Assembly (NCBI GenBank): GCA_963761615.1
Contig: CAVXGU010000004.1
Span: forward strand, 682,001 to 746,000
Source of the DNA: CAVXGU01 sp963761615
GTDB taxonomy: Bacteria > Acidobacteriota > Vicinamibacteria > Vicinamibacterales > CAVVIG01
Direction: 5' to 3'
Length of the DNA stretch: 64,000 nt
A program made the position numbers and the translations under genes. A model generated the notes under the pieces. It made no database searches. It was given only the letters and a program-made list of their open reading frames with translations, and was not told the origin of the DNA. This document shows positions 33,994 through 42,265 of the stretch, in pieces; the first letter of the stretch is position 1, and every line of letters starts with the position of its first letter.

Positions 33994-35510
33994 TGAGACG
34001 GCACATCCCCGGGCTGACGACGCTTGCGGCGGCGGCGGTGGTGGTCACTCTGGGCGCGCAGGCTCCACAGGCTCCCCAGGCTGGCTCCGCGAGGGACGAG
34101 GAGTTCGCCAGGCGCCAGTACGACAGCGGCGTCACCTTCATGCGCAACAAGCAGTACGCCGAGGGGCTGAAGGACTTTCAGGCCGTCGTCGACTCTTTCC
34201 CCCACACGTCGGTGGCCGACGACGCGCTGCTGCAGATCGCCCTGTATCAGCTCGACACGGCGCACAACCCGGGAGCGGCGCGCGGCGAGGTCGATCGGCT
34301 GTTGAAGGAGTATCCGGACACCGACTCGACGCCCATGGCCTACGTGCTCGACGGGCGCCTCACGATGGCCAAGGGACGGACGCCGGGCGAGGTCGATGCT
34401 GCATTGGCCGCGTTCGAGCGTGTGCCGCGGCTGTTCCCGGGGTCCGACGCCGTACCGGCGGCCGGGTTCTACGCGGGAGAGACCCTGGAGCTCGCGCGCC
34501 GCTCGGACGAGGCGCTGACCCGGTTCGAGCGCCTGGAAATGGAGTACCCGCGTTCGATCTGGACGGCCCGTGGCGCGCTCGGTGAAGCCGAGGCCCTGGC
34601 GCGGCTGGACCGGGCGCCCGAAGCCCTCGACGACCTGCAGCGCGTCCGACAGCGCTTCCCCCGCACGCCCGAAGCCGCCGAGGCCCTCGACGACAACACG
34701 ATCATCTACCGCCTGTTCGTGCGTCCCTCCGGGCAGCCGGTGTACCGGTTCACCGGACGGTTCATCGGCGAGGCCACGGCGAAGTTCCACGATGTCACGG
34801 GCGTCGTGGTCGACGACGACGGACACGTCTACCTGGGCCACAAGCAGGGCGTGGCGGTCTTCGATGCCGCGGGGAAGCGCATCAAGACCGTCACCGTCCA
34901 GGATCCGTCCGCGTTCTTCGTCGATCCGGGCGGAACAATCTTCTCCGTGCGGCACAGCAGCCTGATCGCCGACGGGGGGCAGACCGTCGCGCTCAACACC
35001 GTGGCGGATGGCAAGACCCACGAGGTCGATGACATTCCGTCGATCGCGATGCTCTCCAACGGCCATCGCCTCCTCGTCGACCACGACGGGAAGGCGGTTC
35101 AGATGTTTGCGGCCGACGGGACCTACCTCGGGCCGTTCGGCTCCGTGAACGCGGATCGCCTGGCGATCGATCGCCTGGACGACGTGGCGATGATCGACCA
35201 CGAATCGAAGGGCATCGTGATCGTCGATCCGGACGGGAAGACCATTTCACGGATCCCGGCCAAGGGAACGGGCTACGAGCTGGACAAGCCCGTGGACCTG
35301 ACCTTCGACCGGCTCGGGAATCTCTACGTCCTCGACCGCGACAAGGCGTCTGTCCTGGTGTTCGGGGCGAAGAACCGCCTGCTGACGACCTTCACGGTGA
35401 CCGACAAGACTCCCGGCGCCTTCGAACGGGCGGCGGCGCTCGCGGTCGACCCCGCCGGTCGGCTCTATATCTTCGACGAGCGGTCGCAGCAAATTCAGGT
35501 GTACCAATGA
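33993..35510 (+). CDS. Secreted TPR plus beta-propeller (NHL-like) protein
   Basis: A 505-residue protein whose ATG overlaps the TGA of the kinase. A signal peptide (about 1-24) is followed by YbgF/TPR-like helices (RRQYDSGVTFMRNKQYAEGL, LLQIALYQLDTAH, FERLEMEYPRSIW). From about residue 245 there are repeated beta-propeller blades (DDDGHVYLGHKQGVAVFDAAG, LTFDRLGNLYVLDRDKASVL, AVDPAGRLYIFDERSQQIQV). It is probably a periplasmic scaffold. Its overlap with the kinase and the next PEGA/PDZ gene ties it to the signalling operon. Confidence 0.85.
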   Translation: MRRHIPGLTTLAAAAVVVTLGAQAPQAPQAGSARDEEFARRQYDSGVTFMRNKQYAEGLKDFQAVVDSFPHTSVADDALLQIALYQLDTAHNPGAARGEVDRLLKEYPDTDSTPMAYVLDGRLTMAKGRTPGEVDAALAAFERVPRLFPGSDAVPAAGFYAGETLELARRSDEALTRFERLEMEYPRSIWTARGALGEAEALARLDRAPEALDDLQRVRQRFPRTPEAAEALDDNTIIYRLFVRPSGQPVYRFTGRFIGEATAKFHDVTGVVVDDDGHVYLGHKQGVAVFDAAGKRIKTVTVQDPSAFFVDPGGTIFSVRHSSLIADGGQTVALNTVADGKTHEVDDIPSIAMLSNGHRLLVDHDGKAVQMFAADGTYLGPFGSVNADRLAIDRLDDVAMIDHESKGIVIVDPDGKTISRIPAKGTGYELDKPVDLTFDRLGNLYVLDRDKASVLVFGAKNRLLTTFTVTDKTPGAFERAAALAVDPAGRLYIFDERSQQIQVYQ

Positions 35511-37621
35511 CGAAGACGCGGATTTCACTGGTCCTGGCGCTGGTGATCGGCGTGCTGCCGGTCCTGGCGGCCGCGCAGGCCGCCGACCCCCTGTTTCTCG
35601 AGGCCAAGCGTCTGTACGACTCACTCGACTACGAGAACGCCGTCCGTGCGCTCGACCAGTCCATCACGCTGCTGCTCTCCGGTCCCCAGGACAAGGATCG
35701 GCGAGCCCTGCTCGTCAGCGCGTACGAGATGCGGGCCCGGTCGAAGTTCGGGCTCGGCGATCAGGACGGGGCGGCGGCCGACTTCACCGCACTGCTGAAG
35801 CTCAATCCGTCATACACCCTCACGGGTGACGTGTCGCCCCGCGTCGTCGCCCTGTTCGAATCGATCGTGGCCAAGACGGTCACGACGCTGCAGCTGTCGG
35901 TGACGCCCGACACGGCGACCGTGCAGCTGGACGGCGTACCGGTCGCCGCCGGCTCGGTCCCGATCGCGGTCGGAGACCACGTCATCACGGCGGCGCGACC
36001 GGGCTATCGGTCCGTGCAGCAGACGGTCACGGCGACGACGGGAACACCTGCCGCGCTCACCCTGTCGCTCGAGCGCGTGGCGTCGATCGTCCGCATTTCG
36101 ACCGTGCCGGCCGATGTCGACGTGACCATCGACGGCGTGAAGCGGGGGACGACCTCGGCGGGTACGCCAGCGGCATCGGCGGGGCCGGCGCCCGCCGGCC
36201 CGGGCGGCGCGGCGCTCGAAGTGAACGATCTGCAGCCGGGGGCGCACCTCATCGAGCTCACCCGCGACTGCTACGTCCCGGCCCAGCAGCGGCTCACCAT
36301 CGCCCAGCCGGACGACTTCAACGTCGGACCCGTCGAACTGCAGCATGCCGTGGCGAGCCTGTCCGTGGCCGGCCCGGACATCGGCGCCCAGGTTTTCGTC
36401 GACGGTCAGCCGCGGGGCGCCGTGCCGTTCACGATGCCGGATCTCTGCGCGGGCGATCACACGGTGGAAATCCGGTCTGCCGCGGGCCGGTACGTGAAGC
36501 AGGTGACGGCGAAGACCGGAGATCGCATCGAGGTCGAGGGCGCCGTCAAGCCGGCGTTCGCCCTCGTTTCCTCGACCGGACAGCCCGCCGGCGGTCCCGA
36601 CGCGCGACTGCTCGTCGAGCGGGCGCTCGACGCGTCGAAAGGGACCGCGCTGTTTGCGCCGCCGGAGGCGGCGGCCGAACAGGCGCTCCGGGCCAACCAG
36701 CTGCCCGAGGGCTGGCTGGCCTTCGACGCCAACGGCCGGCCGATGGGCGCCGCTGCCGACATCGTGCAGCGGACGCGCCAGGATGCGTCAACGAAGCTGT
36801 CCACCCAGTTCGCCTCCCAGGGGGTCGGGGCGGTCACCGTCGTCGCGCGCAACCAGGCGGTGCTCTCGCTGCTCGCCTCCGGCAGCGGCGAGCCGGACGT
36901 CGTCGACGTGAGCCTCGACGATCCCCCGTCGATCGCCGCGGCCGTCGCACGGCTCGATCGCCTGCCGGACTTCTCGAAGCTCTCGATTGGACTGACGACG
37001 ATCGACGTGGCGGATCTTCCCGGACCGGTCGTGCTGCGGTCCGATGGGCAGGCTGCGGCCGCCGGGGTCAATCCCGGCGACGTCGTGGTACAGGCGAACG
37101 GCAAGCCCGTCGCCGACAGCGAAGCGCTGAACGCGGTTCTCGACGCCAGCAAGGCCGGCGAGACCATCACCCTCGACGTGCAGGGGCAGGCCGGCGCCAA
37201 CCGCAGCGTCAAGATGCAGGTGCGCACGACGCCGCGTCTCATCGGCATCTCCGACCAGACGCTGCTGGCGAACCGGATCATCCTGGCCCTTCGTGCGCGT
37301 CTGCTCGGCACGCCCGACCCTGCCGAGGAGCCGACGCTGCGCCTGAACCTGGCGGCTGCCCTGATGCACGTGGAGAACTGGAACGACGCGCGCACCGAAC
37401 TGGCCAGGGTGCAGCTGCCGGACGGCTCGGGCGTCGCCGGTGGCACCGTCCAGTATCTGCTCGGCGTGTGCGACCAGAAGCTCGGCAACGTTCAGGATGC
37501 CGAAGCCGCCTTTCGCGCGGCCGCCCAGTCGGATGCTCTCCTCACCGAGGATGGACCGGCGGTGAAAACACTGGCGTCAGCCCAGTTGAACGCGCTGCAG
37601 CATCCGGCCGGTACACCCTGA
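35507..37621 (+). CDS. Secreted PEGA/PDZ/TPR protein
   Basis: A 704-residue protein with an ATGA overlap. A signal peptide (about 1-25) is followed by a TPR-like helical part to about residue 125 and then at least three PEGA-type repeats (VTPDTATVQLDGVPVAAGSV, STVPADVDVTIDGVKRG, AGPDIGAQVFVDGQPRGAVP). Near residues 510-565 is a PDZ domain (GVNPGDVVVQANGKPVADSE), and the C-terminus is TPR-like. PEGA domains usually bind peptidoglycan or surface-layer structures, so it is probably part of an envelope scaffold. It is the last gene of the kinase/FHA cluster. Confidence 0.82.
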   Translation: MTKTRISLVLALVIGVLPVLAAAQAADPLFLEAKRLYDSLDYENAVRALDQSITLLLSGPQDKDRRALLVSAYEMRARSKFGLGDQDGAAADFTALLKLNPSYTLTGDVSPRVVALFESIVAKTVTTLQLSVTPDTATVQLDGVPVAAGSVPIAVGDHVITAARPGYRSVQQTVTATTGTPAALTLSLERVASIVRISTVPADVDVTIDGVKRGTTSAGTPAASAGPAPAGPGGAALEVNDLQPGAHLIELTRDCYVPAQQRLTIAQPDDFNVGPVELQHAVASLSVAGPDIGAQVFVDGQPRGAVPFTMPDLCAGDHTVEIRSAAGRYVKQVTAKTGDRIEVEGAVKPAFALVSSTGQPAGGPDARLLVERALDASKGTALFAPPEAAAEQALRANQLPEGWLAFDANGRPMGAAADIVQRTRQDASTKLSTQFASQGVGAVTVVARNQAVLSLLASGSGEPDVVDVSLDDPPSIAAAVARLDRLPDFSKLSIGLTTIDVADLPGPVVLRSDGQAAAAGVNPGDVVVQANGKPVADSEALNAVLDASKAGETITLDVQGQAGANRSVKMQVRTTPRLIGISDQTLLANRIILALRARLLGTPDPAEEPTLRLNLAAALMHVENWNDARTELARVQLPDGSGVAGGTVQYLLGVCDQKLGNVQDAEAAFRAAAQSDALLTEDGPAVKTLASAQLNALQHPAGTP

Positions 37622-37650
37622 CGAACGCGGTCGCGCCGGGCGGGCCATGC

Positions 37651-37656
37651 TATATT
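37651..37656 (+). promoter_or_regulatory. TATATT -10-like element upstream of the transglycosylase
   Basis: TATATT ends eight bases before the GTG at 37665 and only two bases after the alternative ATG at 37647. This favours GTG 37665 as a leaderless start. No -35 hexamer stands out. Confidence 0.35.
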
Positions 37657-37664
37657 GCCGTCTC

Positions 37665-38348
37665 GTGCGGCCGGCGCATGGCATCGTCGCGTTGACCCTG
37701 CTCGGGATGGCGGCATCCGGATGCGCGCGCCGGGAGCTGCCGCAGGTCCTCCGAACGGGCGACACAGAGCTTCCGTCCGGGTCGCACGGGGATCGTGACG
37801 CGTCCCGTGCGATCGACCTCGCCTTCTCTCCCTACGCAGACACGATCAGGCAGGTCTCGGCGCGCGAGGGCGTCGACCCGGTGATTGTCTGGGCGGTGAT
37901 CCACGTGGAGTCGGCCTTCCAGCCCCATGCCCGGTCCGACAAGGGCGCGATGGGGCTGATGCAGCTGATGCCGGCCACCGCGCGGCGATACGCTGTCGAC
38001 GATGCCTACAACCCGGTCGCGAACATCGAAGCCGGCGTGAAGCACCTGAGGGCCCTGCTCGAGCAGTACCCCCTCGCCCTCGCCCTCGCGGCGTACAACG
38101 CGGGTGCGGACGCCGTCGATCGCTTCCACGGGATTCCGCCGTTCCCGGAAACGCAGGCGTACGTCTCGCGCGTGCTCGAGGTGATCGCCCAGTACGGCGG
38201 CGACGTGCCCCTCGCGTACAGGGCGGCCGTCGTCAGGCCGCCGCGTCGGTTCAGCTTCGGAGCGCCTGCGGAGGGCGGTCCCGCGCTGCCCCTGCGGCCG
38301 GCGACCGGTCCGTGGCGGGCGGCCCGGCCCCTCCCGCCCGGACGCTAG
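37665..38348 (+). CDS. Lytic transglycosylase (SLT domain) lipoprotein
   Basis: About 227 residues from GTG 37665 (an in-frame ATG at 37647 is possible, but lies on the -10-like element). The N-terminus is a lipoprotein signal (GIVALTLLGMAASGC). The SLT/goose-lysozyme-like domain follows: EGVDPVIVWAVIHVESAFQP carries the catalytic Glu, then GAMGLMQLMPATA and LALAAYNAGADAVDRF. It cuts peptidoglycan glycan strands in the periplasm. It may open the wall for the Tad machine encoded downstream on the other strand, which is an inference from position. Confidence 0.92.
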   Translation: MRPAHGIVALTLLGMAASGCARRELPQVLRTGDTELPSGSHGDRDASRAIDLAFSPYADTIRQVSAREGVDPVIVWAVIHVESAFQPHARSDKGAMGLMQLMPATARRYAVDDAYNPVANIEAGVKHLRALLEQYPLALALAAYNAGADAVDRFHGIPPFPETQAYVSRVLEVIAQYGGDVPLAYRAAVVRPPRRFSFGAPAEGGPALPLRPATGPWRAARPLPPGR

Positions 38349-38372
38349 AGCGGTTTTCGTTTCGCTGTAGCG

Positions 38373-38417
38373 GCCGACCTTTAGGTCGGCTTCGCATGGG
38401 CGGACCTGAAGGTCCGC
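38373..38417. repeat. Twin-hairpin REP-like element
   Basis: Two perfect 8-bp hairpins with 2-base loops stand nine bases apart. GCCGACCTTTAGGTCGGC is at 38373-38390 and GCGGACCTGAAGGTCCGC at 38400-38417. The two are nearly identical in sequence, so the element looks like a REP doublet (REPIN) or a terminator pair. It lies between the convergent transglycosylase and prepilin peptidase genes. A related stem lies at 1814-1830. Confidence 0.7.
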
Positions 38418-38465
38418 GGCGACACCGATCTCGGGGCGGCATCGATCTCGAAAACGCCGTCGCAC

Positions 38466-39236
38466 TCACAGGAACGCCATCAGGATGCCGGACGCGCCGA
38501 GAAAGCTGCCGAGCGGCAGCTTCTGGCGGCCGCGCTCCCCGAGGGTCGCGACGAGCAGGAGGCCGAACACGGCGCCGGCCCCGTTGGCCACGAGCACGGT
38601 GGCAATTGCCTTGGTCGATCCGAGCACGGCGCCGAGCATCGCCACCAGCTTCCAGTCCCCCTGTCCCAGCGCCTCTTCGCGGTAGTACAGCTCGGCCGCC
38701 TTGGCGAGCGCCATCATCGCGAAGTACCCCACGCCCGCGGACAGCGCCGAGTCGACGAGCGAGACGGGCCAGCCTCGAAGCTGGGTGGCCGCGACGCCCA
38801 CCACGATGCCGGGCAGCGTGATGGCGTCCGGCAGCAGGAAGTGCTGGAAGTCGATGACGATGAGGGCGAGGAGCGCCGTGATGAACAGCATCAGGATCGC
38901 GGCGAGCACCGAAGGCGGGCGGCGCGCCGCCATCAGCGCCCACAGCAGCGTGTTGAGGACTTCGACCGCCGCCGGCACGCTCGACAGCCTGGCGCGGCAG
39001 CGCCGGCATCGTCCGCCCTGCGCGAGCCAGCTCGTGATTGCCAGAAGGTCGCTGGGGCCGCCGCGCGCGCCGCACGACGCACACCATCCCGTGGACGACT
39101 CGAACGATTCGGACAGCGGAAGGTAGCGGATCGCGAAGTTGGCGAGGCGTCCTGCCGCGAGCCCCAGCACGGCCGCCGCGAGCGGCCACCATGGCTGCCC
39201 GAGACCCGGAAACGTGCCGGCGGGGATCCAGTTCAC
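38466..39236 (-). CDS. Prepilin peptidase (type IV leader peptidase, A24 family)
   Basis: A 256-residue protein with GTG at 39236, overlapping the TadC stop (GTGA). The N-terminal part has two zinc-type CxxC pairs (WCASCGAR, CRRCRAR), as in PilD/GspO. The two catalytic aspartates are in IDFQHFLLPD and GQGDWKLVAML (the GxGD motif). About eight membrane helices are present. It should cut the leader of the two prepilins and the TadE-like protein encoded upstream in the operon. The full PilD-like form, rather than the short CpaA/TadV form, is unusual for a Tad operon. Confidence 0.92.
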   Translation of the reverse strand: MNWIPAGTFPGLGQPWWPLAAAVLGLAAGRLANFAIRYLPLSESFESSTGWCASCGARGGPSDLLAITSWLAQGGRCRRCRARLSSVPAAVEVLNTLLWALMAARRPPSVLAAILMLFITALLALIVIDFQHFLLPDAITLPGIVVGVAATQLRGWPVSLVDSALSAGVGYFAMMALAKAAELYYREEALGQGDWKLVAMLGAVLGSTKAIATVLVANGAGAVFGLLLVATLGERGRQKLPLGSFLGASGILMAFL

Positions 39237-40057
39237 GGCTGCAGGACGTGGGCGAGCGTCGCGAGGCTCTGCGCCAGCCTGATCGCGAGCGGGGCGAGCA
39301 CGAGGACGAGGAAGACCGGGAAGCCGCAGAGCATGAGAGGCAGCAGCACCTGGGCGCCGACCACGTTCAGCCGCCTCATTCCCTCTTCGCGCCGGTGGGC
39401 CCGCAGCACCTCGGCCTGGGCCCGGAGGGCGCCCTCGATCGAGCCGCCCTGCGTGACGCCGACGGCGAGGGCGGCGGAGAGACTCTTGAGCTCCGCGACG
39501 CCGGTGCGGTCGGCCAGCGTCTGGAAGCCCAGGGTGCGATCGCGCCCCAGCTTGAGCTCCTCGACAACGCGCATGGCCTCTTCGGCGAGCGGGTGGTCTC
39601 TGGGCAGCCCTTCGCGCGCGGTCCTCGCGAACGCCTCCTCGACGCCGAGCCCCGCCTGCAGCAGCGAGACCAGCAGGTCGAAGAAGAACGACAGCGCGCG
39701 CCGGATCTTGCCCTGTCGCTCCCGGCGGATGTAGGCGAGCAGGGCGTCGGGCAGCATGAAGCCGACGGGCGCAAGGACGAGGGCGAGCCAGCGGATGCCG
39801 AGCCACATGGCGAGCGCGACGAGGGCGGCGGCGATCAGGACCTTGGCCGCGATGTAGAGGGGCCAGGAGTCGTACGGGGACAGTCCCGCCTGGCGCGTCA
39901 GCCGCCAGTAGTAGCTGCCGGTGGCGGCGCCGTTCTCGGCCGCCGGGGCCGGCCGGGCGATGAAGGGACCGAGCCGCGCGCGCTCCAGCCACACGAGCCC
40001 GCCGAGGACCAGGAACAGCAGCAGGACGAGGATCAGGTCCATCGCGCCCCCATTCAC
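39233..40057 (-). CDS. tadC: Tad pilus platform protein TadC
   Basis: A 274-residue protein starting with GTG at 40057 (ATG at 40042 is an alternative). The GspF-type fold is shown by membrane helices flanking the conserved FFFDLLVSLLQAGLGVEEAF and LSAALAVGVTQGGSIEGALR segments. It forms the inner-membrane platform with TadB. It overlaps TadB upstream and the prepilin peptidase downstream by four bases each. Confidence 0.9.
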   Translation of the reverse strand: MNGGAMDLILVLLLFLVLGGLVWLERARLGPFIARPAPAAENGAATGSYYWRLTRQAGLSPYDSWPLYIAAKVLIAAALVALAMWLGIRWLALVLAPVGFMLPDALLAYIRRERQGKIRRALSFFFDLLVSLLQAGLGVEEAFARTAREGLPRDHPLAEEAMRVVEELKLGRDRTLGFQTLADRTGVAELKSLSAALAVGVTQGGSIEGALRAQAEVLRAHRREEGMRRLNVVGAQVLLPLMLCGFPVFLVLVLAPLAIRLAQSLATLAHVLQP

Positions 40058-40959
40058 AGTTCCTTCTGGAAGATGTGCCAGAGCCACAGGATCCCGACGA
40101 TCTGCAGCATCACGGCGATGAAGAGCAGCGCCGGCCCGAGGTTGCCGCCGAAGAGCGGGTTGAACCAGCCCGGCACCAGCCACAGCAGCAGCGGCGCCAG
40201 CAGGTAGGGGAGCGCCACCACGGCCGCCGCGGTGATCTGCGCGCCGGCGAGCTGCGCCCGGATCATGCGCTGATTCCGCGATCGATCGCGCAACGTCTCG
40301 TTGAGCGACTTGAGCAGGGGAGACAGCTCGCCGCCCGCCTCGAGCTTGGCGGCGAGCGTCTGGCTGAAGAGGCGGACGCCCTCGCCGTCGTAGCGTTCCA
40401 CCATCTGCGTCAGCGCGCGGCGGATGGACATGCCGAGGCCGAGCCGGTTCAGCGCCTCGGCGAATTCGCCTCGCAGCGGCGGGTCCGACGCCGTGCCGGC
40501 GTTGCCGAGCGCCTGCGTGAGGTTCCCACCGGCGTCGAGCGTGACGACCATGATGTCGATGGCGCCGATCAGCTGTTCCTCGAAGCGTGTGGAGCGGCGC
40601 CGGGCCATGCCGGCCACGACGGTCCACTCCAGGTACAGGACCAGCACCAGCACCAGCACGGCGATGAGCGGGATCGCCGGCAGCAGCACGAGCATCAGGA
40701 GGCTCGCCGCCGCGGCCACGAGGCTCCCGGCGAACAGATAGGCCTCGGCCGGCCCCGGCAGGCCCGCCGCCCGCAGGCGGCGATCCATGGCGTTGCGGGC
40801 CTCGGAGGGTACGGCCTCGGCGGGTTCGTGGCCGGACAGACGCTCGAGCAGGTCGGCTTCGCGCTGTTGCCGGGTGCGGCCGCGCGTGTAGTCGACGAGG
40901 AAGTACAGCAGCACCAGGATCGCGGCGGCCAGGACGATCAGCTGGACGGTGTTACCCAT
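40054..40959 (-). CDS. tadB: Tad pilus platform protein TadB
   Basis: A 301-residue protein, ATG at 40959, overlapping CpaF by eight bases. It has two N-terminal membrane helices, the GspF-like domain (FEEQLIGAIDIMVVTLDAGG; LGLGMSIRRALTQMVERY; FSQTLAAKLEAGGELSPLLK) and further helices at the C-terminus. It works with TadC and the ATPase CpaF in Flp pilus assembly. Confidence 0.9.
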   Translation of the reverse strand: MGNTVQLIVLAAAILVLLYFLVDYTRGRTRQQREADLLERLSGHEPAEAVPSEARNAMDRRLRAAGLPGPAEAYLFAGSLVAAAASLLMLVLLPAIPLIAVLVLVLVLYLEWTVVAGMARRRSTRFEEQLIGAIDIMVVTLDAGGNLTQALGNAGTASDPPLRGEFAEALNRLGLGMSIRRALTQMVERYDGEGVRLFSQTLAAKLEAGGELSPLLKSLNETLRDRSRNQRMIRAQLAGAQITAAAVVALPYLLAPLLLWLVPGWFNPLFGGNLGPALLFIAVMLQIVGILWLWHIFQKEL

Positions 40960-42265
40960 GTGGACCGGCCTCCCGCCCGAGCGCCGCCGGCGTCCGCCGG
41001 ACGTGGCGCCCCCCCTCGAAGGCGAAGAGCGTCATCGTCGCGAGCGCGTCGTCGACGAGGGCGACGCGATCGACGGCGACGACGCGCCTGGCGCCGTCGG
41101 GGAACCGGCGCAGCTGGATGACGACCTGGATGGTGGCGGCCAGCAGCTCGCGGATGGCCGCGCTCGGCAGGGGGAAGCCCGCGAGCAGCACCAGGCTCTC
41201 GAGGCGGCGGAGGGCGTCGCTCGTGCTGTTGGCGTGCACCGTGGTGAGACTGCCCTCGTGCCCGGTGTTCATCGCCTGGAGCATGTCGAACACCTCGGGG
41301 CCGCGCACCTCACCGACGATCAGGCGATCCGCGCGCATCCGGAGGGCGTTGCGCACCAGCGTCCGGAGCGTGACTTCGCCGCGCCCTTCGATGTTGGCGA
41401 GCCGCGACTCGAGCGTGACCACGTGCGGGTGCGGCAGCCTGAGCTCGGCGGTCTCCTCGATGGTGACGATACGGCTGTCGGGCGGGATGAAGCCGGCGAG
41501 CACGTTCAGCAGCGTCGTCTTGCCGGATCCGACGCCGCCCGAGATCACGATGTTCGCGCCGGACCGCACGGCGTCCACGAGGAAGTCGGCGATGTCCTGA
41601 TCGAGCGTGCCCGCGGCGCGCAGCTGGTCGACCGTGAACGGGATGGCGCGGGTGCGGCGAATGCAGAGCACCGGCGACGCGGCCAGCGGCGGCACGACGG
41701 CGTGCAGGCGGCTGCCGTCGGCGAGCCGGACATCGACGTACGGCGAGGCAGCGTCGATGTGGCGCTCCTGGGCCGCGACCAGCCGCGTGATGAAGTGGAG
41801 AAGGTGCTTCGCGCTGTCGAAGCGCACCGACGTCTTCTCCAGGCGCCCGAACCGGTCCACGAAGACATCATCGGGGCCGTTGACCAGGATGTCGGAGACC
41901 GTGGCGTCGGTGAACAGGCGGGCGAGGGGCCCGAAGCCCGTCGCCTCGGCGATCAGCTCGAGCTCGAGCTCGTTGCGCTCGGTCTCGGAGAGCACGGGGG
42001 CGTCGGGCCGCTCGAGCGCGCGGTCGACGACGCGCCGCACGCGATCGCGGATCGGGAGGCCGCCGTCGAGTCCCGACGAGCCGGTCGACTCCACGTCGAG
42101 CAGGATCTGCTCGAAGAGGCCCTGGCGCAGCTGGCGGTGCGGCCCCGCCTCGGCCGGGTGCGTCTCCGGCCCGTCGCTGCGCCCGGCGCGGGCGCGGCGC
42201 GCGAGGTGCCCGCGCCGCTCGCGCCAGTTGCGCTCGAGCTGGGCCCGGAAGGGGAGCGCGGTCAT
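40952..42265 (-). CDS. cpaF: Tad pilus ATPase CpaF/TadA
   Basis: A 437-residue GspE-family ATPase. Walker A is SGGVGSGKTTLLNVL. It has an N-terminal helical domain with PLARLFTDATVSDILVNGPD and IRRTRAIPFTVDQL, and a catalytic C-terminal part with ETAELRLPHPHVVTLESR and MRADRLIVGEVRGPEVFDML. It powers pilus assembly from the cytoplasm. The ATG overlaps the CpaE stop (ATGA). Its length is slightly below the usual 450-500 residues. Confidence 0.95.
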   Translation of the reverse strand: MTALPFRAQLERNWRERRGHLARRARAGRSDGPETHPAEAGPHRQLRQGLFEQILLDVESTGSSGLDGGLPIRDRVRRVVDRALERPDAPVLSETERNELELELIAEATGFGPLARLFTDATVSDILVNGPDDVFVDRFGRLEKTSVRFDSAKHLLHFITRLVAAQERHIDAASPYVDVRLADGSRLHAVVPPLAASPVLCIRRTRAIPFTVDQLRAAGTLDQDIADFLVDAVRSGANIVISGGVGSGKTTLLNVLAGFIPPDSRIVTIEETAELRLPHPHVVTLESRLANIEGRGEVTLRTLVRNALRMRADRLIVGEVRGPEVFDMLQAMNTGHEGSLTTVHANSTSDALRRLESLVLLAGFPLPSAAIRELLAATIQVVIQLRRFPDGARRVVAVDRVALVDDALATMTLFAFEGGRHVRRTPAALGREAGPHG

